Source: Apium graveolens
Taxonomy: Eukaryota; Streptophyta; Magnoliopsida; Apiales; Apiaceae
Length of the DNA: 64,000 nucleotides
Assembly (NCBI RefSeq): GCF_009905375.1
Contig: NC_133650.1
Span: 294,266,270 to 294,330,269, forward strand
Reading direction: 5' to 3'
The position numbers and the translations under genes were made by a program. The notes beneath the pieces are model-generated. The model made no database searches. It saw only the letters and a program-made list of their open reading frames with translations, and was not told the DNA's origin. Positions 1-12,224 of this stretch are shown here, in pieces. Each line of letters begins with the position of its first letter. Positions within the stretch are counted from its first letter, which is position 1.

Positions 1-2842
1 CTTTGAAAATAACATTTCCCTGTTATTTTTGTAAATAATACTAGCTTTTAATATTATATATAAGTTGGATTGTAATTTTAAGATACAAAATTTATTTATT
101 CAAAATTTTTTATAAAGTGATTTGATAACAATTATACATATACACATATATTTGTAAAAAGATCAAATGGCACATATTAAATGTTTTTTTGCTAAATGGC
201 ACATATTAAATTTACAGTACCACAACTAGGGCTGCACATGAGCTGGGTTGGGTCGGTTTCAACAATTTACTGATCCAACCCATTTAGTTCGGATTTGAAA
301 ATTTTCAACTCATTAATATCAAAAAAAGTTTATAACCCAACCCTATTATATGAGTGATGGATTGGGTCGGGCCGGGTTGGGTTGATAGAGTTGAATAAAA
401 TTAATAGTAGACAACAAAAAAATGCTACATACAAAAAATAAATGATCATTCAAATTATTACATGTATATTAAAACAAGTAAACAGATATTTTATACCACA
501 AATGTAAAGTTAAAGACAAACACAACTTTCGGAAAAATAAGTGGAAAGTTAAATATACAATATTGATTGAATAAACATAAATAAGCATAAATATTATAAA
601 CAATCAAATTGGTTTAACATAATAGTTTGTGAAAGCACCTTAATATAGTGCAACTCATTGTCCGCTTCATATTACTCGAGTTCAATTAAATTTTAAAAGT
701 TTAGTCCAAAATTACGATCAAATTCAAAATATATTATTGTTATTACATCATTTGTCTACCGCCTAGGGCATATTCAGTTATGGGCAAAATCAAATGGGTA
801 GGGAGTCAGTAATATATAATGGAAATGAGTTGATACTTAACAATTAGACCGGGTTAGGTTGGGGTATTTAAATTTTAAACAAATAATATTAAATTGAAGT
901 ATATAGTATTATTTTTATTTTTATATGTGTTTATGAAATTTAATTATTTTTTAAATTTAAATGATAATTTTTATTCGGGTTCAATAGCGTACAAATCAAA
1001 TTAAGTTTTATTTTAATTTTTTTATACGGAGACCCTGATCAATTCTAACTAATTATATTTAGTTTGATTTTAATTTTATTTATAATCGGGTAAATATATA
1101 CTTTTGTTTAATTCAGATAAATAGTATATATTATTTGTTTTAGCCGGTCAAATTTTATTTTGATTTTATTATGTTTTACCGTGAATAAGTTTTATAAAAT
1201 TTTAACTTGGATACATAGTATATATATTATTTTATTTTAACCCGATGTTATTATTCCGATCAACTAATTACCAGTTCAATGACATAATTTTTTAGTCGAA
1301 TTAATAACATGTACTAAAATTTTTAGCTTGAAATCCAATACACCGACTAAATTCAACTAATTATACTTAATTTGATTTTAAATTCATTTAAAACTCGATC
1401 AATAATATAACTTTGTCTTAGACAAGATGAATAGTACTATTTTTTATTCTTATTTCAATATCATTATACTGATGAACGAATTATCTATATTTAAGTTTTG
1501 AAAAAAATATCTAAAATAACATATATACAAAAGTAATCCCATGTATTAGATTAACCCAATAATTATATAAACTCAAATACCGACTAATTGACAACCGAGT
1601 TTTTAATGTTTCGGTGTCCAATGCATGAATGTTTTATTTTTTATTTAACAACTATTTTTTATGTGAAATAGTTAAAAAATTAAATTAAAGTTCAAACAAA
1701 AAAAATCATGGGTTTCATTTGATTTTATTTTGACTCTATCTTAAGTTTTATAAATCAGACTTTGACGATTTTACGGCCCATCTGAAGGTCACGAAATAAT
1801 ATTTAATTCAGTGATGGTTTAAAAATGTGTTCAAAAAATTTTATCCTGAATTTGAAGACAAAAATAATTACGAAATTTGTATTATATACTATTCAATTTA
1901 GGATACCTACTTCTTTTTTGTTTAAATAATTGAAGGGGTAGGAAATTATATATTCAATTTAAAATACCTACTTATCATTGGTTAGAGAATACTCCTTTGT
2001 TTTAGATCCAACGATTATGATCAATTTGATTAAAGATCTAACATTCCATGTTAAATTGATAGTACAAGAACGATAACTATTAAAAATTTGAATAAGATCA
2101 CCTTATGCATATTATATGATAAAAATATAATTTAAAATGACTAGAATATTATTAAACTGTAGCGGCATCTCCGGTGGACTTGTCTATAATGGTTGGTTAA
2201 ATTGGACATGTAAGAGATTATGTAAAATTTGCTGAATTCGTAATACATTTTACTTCGATGGTATTGACTATATTGGTTGACTATAATTTAAAAAATTATG
2301 TTTTTAATATTTTAGATTGTTATAAATATATCACTTTAATATAATAATAACTGATGTATAATCTTTCTATAAATTTTTTACAAGCCTCTAGTGAATTAAC
2401 AAATATAGCCATCAGGTTGACTATAATTATAGATAAGGGGTGGGTCGAGTTGGAGCGTGAATTTTTAAAAAGATTGTTTATATTTTTTAATTTTAATATG
2501 TCAACTTAGTTTTTAGTTAATGATTTTTCATGGTTGGAGATGCTTCGCAACGAACAGTGCTTTTGTTAGAGCTGCAGGGCTAGAGTTAAAGGGTGCCTCA
2601 AATGAAAAAGTTGAAGATTGTCTATACGTTCGTGCTATGGAAACGAGGTACCACGTTAACCTTGAACAATGTTATCATCTACTCTATTATGGACTAAACA
2701 AATCCTATTAAAATTAACTTTTAAAAATTATAAAAACTACATTTTGAGTATCTGATTCCTTTGAACAAATTCGAATGTCAAAATTTAAAATTACGTATAA
2801 ATCTAAAATGGTTTGGTTTAAATATAAGTAGCCTAACAATAT
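1..2842. other. AT-rich intergenic DNA
   Basis: I see no convincing gene here. The DNA is strongly AT-rich. A diverged repeat is visible: the stretch near 1028-1150 resembles the stretch near 1350-1455, with a shared order of short blocks built on CTAATTATA and TTTGATTTTAA, so the period is roughly 325 bp. A short open frame at 2520-2711 lacks codon bias or recognisable domains and is treated as chance. The 227-400 part may be a transposon end (separate entry). Confidence 0.6.
227..400. mobile_element. Possible hAT-like transposon end
   Basis: The segment opens with TAGGGCTGCACATGAG and is followed by repeated GGGTTGGGT / AACCCAACCC motifs in both orientations. This is the layout of non-autonomous plant hAT elements: a TAGGG-type tip plus a subterminal motif cluster. 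Two clearly bounded elements of this style lie elsewhere in the window (24530-25304 and 40789-41540). No matching right end or 8-bp duplication was found, so this is at most a truncated copy. Confidence 0.3.
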
Positions 2843-2986
2843 GTGTAAATAAATCAATAAGTAGACGTGAATTTTTATTAATTATTATAAGGGTAAATAA
2901 ATCACTAAGCAGACATGAATTTTTATTAATTATTATAAGGGTAAATAAATCACTAAGCAGACGTGAATTTTTATTAATTATTATAA
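2843..2986. repeat. Three tandem 48-bp units
   Basis: Three head-to-tail copies of a 48-bp unit lie at 2843-2890, 2891-2938 and 2939-2986, differing at only a few bases. Because 48 is a multiple of three, the array stays open in one frame on each strand and produces 16-residue repeats on paper. I see no start context or conserved domain, so this is a simple tandem duplication and not a protein-coding repeat. Confidence 0.85.
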
Positions 2987-3235
2987 GCAAAATAATTCCA
3001 TCTCTGCAGTAACAAACCGACAACCTGGTAAATAATTAGTGAGGTTTATAGGATTTTTGCACTGAAAACATATTCTAGGAATGAATAGCACGATCTCCTT
3101 ACACCGAAATCTGAATTCTGTTTATTAAATATGCAGTTATCAATCCCTTTGGAATGAGACTAGTTGTTTAAATCGGAAAGGGACCTGCTTACGTGGTTTA
3201 AAGTCCAGCACTGAGATAATTTCATCAATGCACCA

Positions 3236-3425
3236 AGTGACATGAGAATTGACTCAATTGATTAAAAAGGGTATAACTATCCTCTTGGTCACAGGTTTCA
3301 ATTTTACTGAAGGAGAATTTATGATTATGACTCATGAGTCAAAATCTGTCGTTTAAATGCGGTTTATCTTGATTCACGTGATTTGCCCGTAGGATTTACC
3401 CAATACGCAGCCAAAGGATAATACT
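3236..3425 (+). mobile_element. SINE copy A
   Basis: A tRNA-like head is visible: an A-box-like TGACTCAATTG at 3250-3260 and a B-box-like GGTTTCAATTT at about 3294-3304. These are followed by a body that matches, on the opposite strand, the segment at 4655-4862. Shared body motifs include GAGAATTTATGATTATG and AAATGCGGTTTA. The two together define one tRNA-derived SINE family. This copy is truncated before the GC-rich 3' tail seen in the other copy. Confidence 0.7.
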
Positions 3426-3854
3426 TACGATAAAAAATAAAGATTCTCCTGATTATTCAAAAATAATAAATTATACATATATGGTTTGTATTATTGTTAG
3501 TGTCAAATTTTGATGCACTTGACTTTTGAAATGATGAGCAGAGTGTTCTATTACATAACTTAAAAATATTATTATAATACTGTGTCTCAATGTCTTAGTC
3601 ATTTAGAACAATAATTTTATACATCAATTCTAATGACATGTCTTATATTTATATTTGTGCTTTATTATTAAAATAATAATATATTTAAATTATAATTAGA
3701 AAGAATGGTGTGATGAGTGTAGACAGATGTGTAAAATGAAGAGAAAATAAATTTTAAATTTAAAAAATAAAATAGGGCATGTATAGTGATGCGTAAGGCA
3801 CGTAATGAATGGTCTCACATTATTAAAACACTTATATTCTAAGAGTCCAATTAC

Positions 3855-4240
3855 ATGTCGAAAACATGCCCAAAATATACCACTTTACAGGTTCAAGTTC
3901 CGAAAATACCTATAGGCGGGGCAGACTCCCAAAATACCCACGAATTACGCATGCTGCAGATGCATATTCAAATTTTTAAAATTTTACAAAAAATACGCAT
4001 TTTGAACATGTGTATTCATGATTACTGTAGCAGGAATATGCATGTTAGAAATGCGATGCGTATCCCTGTTCCTGTAATAATGAATACGCATGTCAGACAT
4101 GCGTATTCTTTGTAAAATTTGAAAAAAAGAAATACGCATGTTAGACATGTGTATTTAGTGGGTATTTTGGACACTCCCTCCCGCCACATGATATTTTTGG
4201 CACTAACCTCCAAATGGTGGATATTTTGGATTTTCACCCT
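3855..4240. mobile_element. Long imperfect inverted repeat, MITE-like foldback
   Basis: The left arm (about 3855-4050) and the reverse complement of the right arm (about 4052-4240) align almost end to end. Shared blocks in order are CCAAAATA, CAAAATACCCAC, TACGCATG, CAAATTTT, AAATTTTACAAA, and a central ATGCATGTTAGAAATGCG. Inside the arms a small palindrome around ATACGCATG...CATGCGTAT recurs. The outer ends are vague, so no target duplication can be assigned. It could be a Mutator-like foldback or a small-RNA hairpin source. The overlapping frames on both strands are by-products of the symmetry. Confidence 0.7.
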
Positions 4241-4654
4241 TATATGTCTAATAAATATAATAAATTGTGTACTAGTGATTTAACACGTATATTCTTTAAT
4301 TATCAATATAATATTTTGTTATTTAAAAAAATTATAAGTACAATTCGTTGTAGCGCTAAAAAATAAAGAAGTACAATTCACTGTATATTTTGAAAGCTAT
4401 TACAAAATTTTGATATAATTTAATTATGAGTATCGTTACATTCATAAAATTGGATTCAAGATTTTGCACACATAACTTAATTGGTATTATTTATATAAAT
4501 ATATGGCTCATTTCAATCAAAACTTAACACACATTTTATGAAAAGTTTTATATATAATTTTGTGCAGGAAACATTTTCTTTTATACTGTATAAGAGAATT
4601 GTTAACATTAAAATGTTCCACAGGAATAATATTGTTTTTATCGTATCTAACCCG

Positions 4655-4862
4655 CAACCGCTATCCGTCGAGTGCGCACTGGGTAAACCCTACGGACTCA
4701 CGCAATAGCGTGCAAATCACATGAACCAAGGTAAACCGCATTTAAGCGACAAGCTCTGATTCATGAGGCATAATCATAAATTCTCTTCCCGTGAGATTCG
4801 AACATATGACCAAGAGAATAATTATCCTCTATTTAATAATGCGACTCTAAAATCATTTTATA
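4655..4862 (-). mobile_element. SINE copy B
   Basis: This is the reverse-strand relative of the SINE at 3236-3425. Read on the minus strand it has a B-box-like TGTTCGAATCTC near 4795-4810, the shared body (GAATTTATGATTATG, AAATGCGGTTTACC), and a further GC-rich 3' region ending near GGTTGCGGGTTAG. It is more complete at the 3' end than copy A. The two copies point towards each other across the foldback at 3855-4240. Confidence 0.7.
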
Positions 4863-5518
4863 TCATTTAAGTTACTCAAGGTTGATGATCACTAGAGTAA
4901 GAGTTATGTCGATAATTTTATAATGTCATGGAAGCAAAGAATCCTTCTAATAAATGCAAGAAAGAGTCATATAATCTGACAAATATAATGTGCAGCCTGT
5001 ATAATATGAGAATAAGAGATAAAGTTAGTGAGAATTTTGTTTTTGGGCACTTAATATTTATATAACAAATGTTGTTTAGGGATTTATATAAAATTTGTTG
5101 TTTAGGGAAATTGAACCTGAGTTTTTATATTCAAATGTACATCTTTTTATCACTACACCACATTCTTACTTAGATTTTTTATTATACACATAATATGTAT
5201 GTCATAAATAATGACAATTTATTTAAATTTAAACTAAGTACTAAAATATTTGTAAAGTTAGTTTTAAACAATTGAATTTAAAATATAAAATTAAGCATAA
5301 TACATAAACGAATCATTATCTTATTTATCAAATATATTTTAGTTTGAGAAGTATGTCTCGTACATTTTTAATATATATTTTTTAATAAAAAATTAAATTA
5401 TAAATATATTAATTTTTTAAATGTAAATAGAATTATATAAATAATATATACGTGTACAATATATTTAGATGGGTTAGGATCATATATAAATAGTCAGTAT
5501 ATTTTGGTTTATTTCGAA

Positions 5519-5972
5519 TTCGAAATCAGAAATTGACCCATTTTTCAAAAAATACTTGAAATATGACTACACGACTTTGCCGAAAATACAATGTAACTAT
5601 CTAGGTTTAAATTAAATTACGAGTTCGACGAGAAAATCTTACCAATAATGAGAAGTTTTGTGATATCTTATATTAATAAAAATTAATATTTTTGAGGTCT
5701 TTATAGGATCAAGTCGATTGATAATATGTATCAAAATTATTAGGTTCGAAATCAGAACTTTGTCCATTTTGAAAAAATACCCGAAATTTGACTAAATGAC
5801 TTAGCCGAAAATAAATCATCAATGTCTAGGTTTAGTAAATTTAAATTACGATATCGACGAGAATATCTTACCGATAAGGATAAATTTTGTAATATCTTAT
5901 ATTAATAAAAATTAATATTTTTGTGATCTTTATACGATCAAGTCAGTTGATATTATGTATGAAAATTACTAA
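5519..5972. repeat. 226-bp tandem duplication
   Basis: Copy one starts at TTCGAAATCAG (5519) and copy two at the same motif (5745). Both run through TAGCCGAAAATA-like, TCTAGGTTTA and TATCTTATATTAATAAAAA blocks in the same order. The copies differ at many scattered positions, so the duplication is old. No coding potential is seen. Confidence 0.75.
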
Positions 5973-7114
5973 CTGGCCAGTTGCACATTATGATTTCTGG
6001 GACTTGACCCAATATTTAAATATATTCGGAATTTGACATGAGATGTCATAAAATCCTTTAAAACTATAAAGATATACTAAATCGATTTATTTTTTAATGT
6101 TTCACTCTTTTTAAAAAATATGCTTATAATATTATTGAATAATGGTGAATTTGTAAAAAGGTGATCTCAAAATCCTACTTTTTTCATTCTCTTTAGAGAA
6201 AATTAAACTACAACTATAAAGTAAAATTTAGAATTTTCATTAACATGTTATTTGAAAAATGGTAAAATATTAGATGCTTATTCATAAAAAAATATAGTTT
6301 ATTTATTGCATTATTTAATTAAAAATATATTTGTATTCAAATATTTGTGAAACAAATCTTAAATTTGTTTATTCATTCTTAAATATTTGTGAAACAAATC
6401 TTAAAAATATAGTTTAATTATTGCATTATTTAATTAAAAAGCTTTTGAATATCAATAGTTAGTATCGACGATATATACATTATTTTTATGTCAAATGCAT
6501 GATTAATAATCTGTTGAGTAAAAATGGATATTGAATAATTGTTAGTGCTACTATAACTACAATATATGAATAATTGTAATTCATTTATTAGATAATTATA
6601 ACTTTTGAATAATTATAAATGCATGTTATTTGAGTAATTTATTGGCTAACGAGTAGACATATACATAATTAAGATATATATCATATAAATATATGAGACC
6701 AACATAACTTACTCAAAAATCCAACAAACAATAATTTACATACATACACACGCACATGTGATTTTATTTTTACTAATTTTAAAAGATTTAATGTTAATGT
6801 TACATTCAGATTTATTCAAACACAATAAGAGAATAACAAAAAAATTTATGTTGTGAAAATGAGAATGGTCAATTAAATATAAGTTTTGTTCAATGTGTAA
6901 AAAAGCTAGGTGGATTATGTCAATTTTAATTGATAAAGTATGATATTGACAATTATCTGAAATCTTATAAAGTTAACTTTGAATAATATATTAGATTAAA
7001 AATTAAGGACATGGTCGGGTCAACTTTAGATAATGAATTAAGATATTAATAATTACATAAAATCAACATAAACGTTGAATTAAAAAAATAATATTTTTCA
7101 TAAAAAATAAACCG

Positions 7115-7267
7115 AGGTCTTGGCAACTTTAGTTATACATTACTAATCCTTTTAAATTAAGTAAGATAGTTGTAAATTCTACTTTATTGAATATTACGAG
7201 TGCAGGTCTTGGCGACTTTAATTATGCATTACTAATGCTTTTAAATTAAGTATGATAGTTGTAAATT
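7115..7267. repeat. Short 89-bp-period direct duplication
   Basis: The block beginning AGGTCTTGGC at 7115 recurs at 7204. About 64 bp are shared, through CATTACTAATSCTTTTAAATTAAGTA-like sequence to TAGTTGTAAATT. It is non-coding. Confidence 0.7.
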
Positions 7268-8177
7268 AGTAATGCCTTTAGTAATAAAATAGCTATTACT
7301 GAGGATTTATATAACTAAAATTCAAAACAATTGCTCGATTCTGCGCTAAACATATGTATTAATTTTTAGTTAACTTTTTATGAACATACTGACAACATTC
7401 TATGGATTAACTTCAAATTTTATCATATAAAACGTACATTGACTATCCTGCATGTATTCATTCGGTAAATACAAATTACACGACACAAACAAACAAAAAA
7501 ATATGTAATATATTTGATTAATGAGCTATATTAGAAATGTTGTGTACGTTGTTAATGTCTTGCATAAAAATCTTACACATTGATAAACACTCAACTTATA
7601 TTTGATATATTTTAGACGATATACAATATTTACCAATAAGAAAATAATCTAAAATTTTTAATATAATTATATGGTGTAAAAAAAAAGTAGAAAATCACAT
7701 GTGTCTCGCACAAGTTGTTATGCTAATTATAAAGCTTATGAAGATAACATTTAGTAGTTATTACTTGTGTTACTATCGGGCTCTTAATAATTTCTCACAA
7801 ATTATTATAGATCTTAAACTTTTCATTTAGATATTTCATTCAGGTTGTATTCACTTGAGAAAAATGAAATGAGAAGGAATATAATGAAAAATTACAAGCT
7901 TATGAAGACATAGTATATATGAGAGGATGAGGAATGAAAATGTGGGACTAAATTTTTTTTATGGTAAAAATTGTATGAAAATGATGAAAAAAGAGAAGGG
8001 GTGGTTCCTCTAATACACATGATTTTAAAATTTAGTTTAAATTATTTAAAAAATGAAAAAAATATTGAAAATGATTAAAACTACATCCTAATTCCTATAT
8101 TGCAAAAAAAAGGTGTATAAATTTCGTTACATTCACTTCCCGTTTAATTTTTTTTTTTTTTGAAACCAAATTTTTTT

Positions 8178-9336
8178 TTATTCATTCATCATATCACGAA
8201 GAACAATCTCCACCAGACAAGAGGGAGGAGATGAATAAATTTTTTGGCAATTAACTAAACAGGGCAATCTAGCAAACTCATGTGCAACCCTATTAGCATG
8301 ATTCCTAACAAAATTAACAGGAACCCCTTCCATTTGTTGTAGTCGAAACCTGCAAGAGTCGAGCACTTCACCAACCTCCAACCAATTCGTCCTACTACTT
8401 GTAATTCCTTGAACCGTAAGAAGGGAATCTGTTTCCACCACAACCTTCTGATTTTGCAACTGTTGTTCCATAATCCATGACAAGGCTTCATTCACACCAA
8501 TGGCTTCGGCTTCAAAAACTGAATCAGGCGAGGGGAGACATAGATTCTTGCCGGCTACGAACTCACCTCTAAAATCTCTGAGAATCATGCCAACTGAAAA
8601 GGAGGATGATCCCTGAAATAACGAAGCGTCTACATTTAGCTTTAACACCCCCTCATCTGGAGCCACCCACTTGCAAACCATAGTCTGATTATTAGCTCGA
8701 GTCCCTTGAACCACCTTCTTCTGTGAGTGCCTGGCTTGCTTCCATTCATTAAGAACCTTGAACAACCCTTCCATGGCTAAAGCAGGAGTCGTAACCTTGT
8801 CTTCCCAAACTTTCTTGTTTCTCCAGTACCAAATGCCCCACAACACCGTACAAATCGTAGAGCTCTCCTCAGATGGAGCATTATGAAGTTTATCCAGCAG
8901 CCAATCTGACACAAACTCCACCTCACTCATGTCATAACTAAGATTCATATGACTCCAACATTGAGAAGCAAAGTCACAATCGAAAAAGACATGTGCCAGG
9001 TGTTCAATATCCTTAACGCACATAGGACAGGTAATTGGTACATTGGCTCCCTTAGATCTCAGTTGTTTACGAACCGGAACATTATTGCGACAGAAACGCC
9101 AAATAAAAATCTTCATCTTATGAGGAATAAGAAGATGCCAAAGCTTGCCCCAACCACGACTCATAGGAACATTGACCGTGCTAACATTTTCCTCGTACCA
9201 AAGTCTGTAGCCATCCCTAGCAGAATAAATGCCATTGCTGGAATTAGACCAGACAACTCGATCACATATACTTCATTGAGGTACTGATATAGCTAAGATA
9301 GCCTCAACATCCTCTTTTTCAAATTTATCCCAGATC
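8178..9336 (-). pseudogene. LINE ORF2 3' part: zf-RVT and RNase H
   Basis: Minus-strand reading from 9164 to 8178 is open for 328 codons. It begins in a zf-RVT domain (HKMKIFIWR, then CPMC followed by H-X3-H and C, about residues 15-70). After a linker comes a type-I RNase H domain from about residue 165: NVDAS, FEAEA, ETDS and NHxANxxAHxxA-type motifs are visible, consistent with the catalytic acidic residues. In plant LINEs this domain sits at the ORF2 C-terminus and degrades RNA in the RNA-DNA hybrid. The coding sequence ends about 17 bp before the poly(A) tail. The preceding 9165-9336 belongs to the same ORF in shifted frames and is separated from the RT by the solo LTR. Confidence 0.9.
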
Positions 9337-9341
9337 AAGCT

Positions 9342-11010
9342 TGAAAGGAATATGTCCTAAGTCCAATCAAGTATTAGGATTTAGGAATAACTTTTATGTA
9401 ATCTGTTTTGATTTCATTGATATTAATAAAAGACTTGTTTTGTTTTTATTACGGGCTCTATCTATTTAAGTGTTTAAATAAGATATACCATAGTTTAGAG
9501 TAAAGCTTTTTATGGATTATGATGAGATCATAATAGTGAGACCTAAAAAGATGATAACTCTAAATTTAAATAGTTCCTGGTCGTAGGATTACTAACTGGT
9601 AATTAATAATCCGCAAAGATCGGTACATACTATGCTTGCTTCATTATGAAGGATGTCTGTTCTCATAGACATTTGTGTGGTGACACTATAGCTAGTATGT
9701 AGGTGCTTATTATAGAATAAGTTCACTGAACATAACTCGCCCAGCTGAACAACTGATGGAGTTCACTCACGTGTCAGCAGTTGTTCACATAGTGATAGTT
9801 GTACAAGTATCCTTAGACTTGAGGTCATCATAGTCATCTTGTGTACACTGAACTATGTTTTGGTTTAGTTCTTAGTCTCCAGGGACAATTATTAGGGCTC
9901 TACTGGGTATAGGAATTTGTACACGAAGATAGTGTATGATCAATAAAGGATCTACCCCTTCCAGTGAAGGAAGCGAATGTTCAAGGCTGATCTACCTATG
10001 CTAGTTCAGGAATCTCTGGCCAGAGTAAATGAAATTAGAAAGGAGTTTCTAATTTGCATAGAACTACGCATAATAAATGGTAAGCAAGTGATTGAATTAG
10101 ATAGGCTTGACACGAGATCCATGCCTTGTATTTAATCAGGACATTGTAGGGTAGAATGAGTTTATTGTACGGTAACTATTCACTGAATAGGTTCTTGGTA
10201 TTCTAAGCAGTGAATTCATATTATCCGGATAGTCGCGATATGCTGAGAAGTATCCCTCACGATGTAGAATAAATGTGACTAATTAATTAATCATATTTAA
10301 TAAATTAGAGAATTTATATAAATAATGATAAAATAGTTTTATTAATATTTATTTCTACTACCGGCTTAATATTGAACCTACAGGGTCACACCATAAAAAG
10401 AGAATGATTTAATGGTGGAGGAATTAATTAATAATGGCTAATAATTATTTATTTATGAAATAAATAATTAATTGGCAAATTTAATAATTGATTAAATGAG
10501 ATTTAATTGATTATAAATTAATTAAGAAAAGTTCTTAATATTATTAATTAAGGATTTAATTTTTGGAAATTAAATCAAGAGAGAGAATTATTTCTAAAGT
10601 GTTTAGAAAAAGGATTAATAATTAAAAGGTGTTTTAATTATTAATGAGAATAATAAATGGGATAATAATAATATTATTTATGGGAAAATTTCAGCTGAAA
10701 ATTTTGCCTATAAATACATATTATAGACCCTATTTTATTCTAACCCACATCAAACCTGAAAACCCAAAAAGTTTGGAAAACCCAATTCTCTCCACCTCCT
10801 TCCTCCTCCTTAACATCGTTTTCTTGGTGGATACCGGTGGAGTGCTTCACACTTGAGGAGCAACTGCTAAGGATCTCTGATCGTTGTCTCCGAATTATTT
10901 TAAAGGTTAGATTCGATCCCTATGTTTTTACCATGATCTGTATGCTTTTATTTGGATTTTATATGTGTAAAAGTGTTTTGCCATGCCCCCGCTGCGTTTA
11001 AAATCCTACA
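9342..11010 (+). mobile_element. Solo LTR (1,669 bp), probably Ty1/copia
   Basis: The block begins TGAAAGGAATATG and ends GCGTTTAAAATCCTACA. It is bounded by a perfect 5-bp target duplication, AAGCT, at 9337-9341 and 11011-11015. A TATA box (CCTATAAATAC, about 10708-10718) gives plus orientation. The LTR length and the CCGCTGCGTTTAAAA-type terminus resemble SIRE/Maximus-type copia LTRs; that lineage is a suggestion from memory. No internal retroviral domain is present, so LTR-LTR recombination probably removed the body. The insertion interrupts LINE ORF2. Confidence 0.92.
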
Positions 11011-11015
11011 AAGCT

Positions 11016-12224
11016 GACATTCCATTGCTTTGAATTGTCACTAAACAGACTTGCCACAGTCTCATTTCTACCCCCATACCTGTGACTATATTCCACCCTA
11101 AAACTTCCTACGCAGCCATGGATCCTTCGTTGCTATAATATCCTCTCCATTCCCCAACACCCACCTAAACCCTTTCTTTAACTCCTCCATCGCCGTCCAG
11201 ATACCTTGCCAGATGAAGCTAGAGTTTTGACCTTTACTAGCTCTCAATAAATGACAATCAGAGAAGTACCTAGCTTTAAACAATCTTGAGACCAGAGAGT
11301 TTGGATTACTCATAAAATTCCAACAATGCTTCCCAAGCAACGCAATGTTAAAGCCATAAAGATTTCTGAATCCTAAACCACCCTTACTCTTCGCCATACT
11401 TATATTATTCCACGAGCACAATTTATTCCTTTCGGGTTACTCGACCCTGAACTCCACCAATATCTGTTAAACATTATCTCCAGTTCTTGACTGAGACTTT
11501 TTGGCAACAAAAAACATGACATAGTTTAGGCTGGCATAGCTTGAGCCACATTACGAATCAGCACCATTTTACCAGCTCGAGAAAAAGGCTTGGCTTGCCA
11601 CCCTTGAATACGCTTGCTTGCTCTTTCTTTTAAATATCCAGAAACTCGCTTCTTGGACCTACCAACCAGCGACGGTAGTCCTAAATACTTAGTATCTGAG
11701 ATGTCATTGTGAACCCCCAGTATATCGGCTAACTCCCTTTGCTTATCCAGACGAATGTTAGCACTAAACAAAACACCAGACTTTTGATAGTTCACAGATT
11801 GTCCAGACCATTTTTCATAGCTGTTCAGAAGACTTTTAACATAACGCGTCTCTTCTGTAGTCCCTCGGAAGAAAAGGAAGCTGTCGTCCGCAAAAAGGAG
11901 ATGAGAGATAGTTGGAGCCGTAGTGCTTATAGTGCAGCCATGAATTTTACCATTGACTGAAGCATCATCTAAAGCATTGGACAGACCCTCAACACAGAGA
12001 AGGAATAAATATGGAGAAAGCGGATCCCCCTGGCGCAAACCTCTCTTCGGATAAACTGGACCAATGATCGAACCATTCAAGCAGAAATTGTATGAGACAG
12101 TACGAACACATAGCATCATCCAAGAAATCCACTTCTCACAAAAACCCATTGTCCTCATTCTTTCTTTAAGATAATTCCAATTGACCCGATCATAAGCTTT
12201 ACTGATGTCCAACTTGAGGTCCAC
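11016..12224 (-). pseudogene. LINE ORF2 reverse transcriptase
   Basis: Minus strand 12224-11526 encodes the core RT: DISKAYDRVNW (first catalytic Asp), LRQGDPLSPYLF, then FADDSFLF (FADD catalytic box). 11421-11098 continues with the downstream region ending DPWLRRKF. The stretch down to 11016 continues after a one-base shift as far as the solo LTR. A TAA at the end of AQAMPA probably derives from a CAA codon, and the frame is also shifted near 12225 relative to the upstream part. The domain normally primes cDNA synthesis at the nicked target. This copy cannot make a continuous protein. Confidence 0.9.

Larger units (their letters stand above)
4863..7842. other. AT-rich intergenic DNA with local duplications
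   Basis: No gene is supported. The stretch contains a 226-bp tandem duplication (5519-5972), a direct repeat around 6290-6440 built on TTATTGCATTATTTAATTAAAAA, and an 89-bp-period duplication near 7115-7267. The rest is AT-rich low-complexity sequence. Confidence 0.6.

Noticed and set aside
3855..4237. Frames on both strands over the foldback
   Set aside because: They mirror each other because of the inverted repeat; codon use and composition do not suggest protein.
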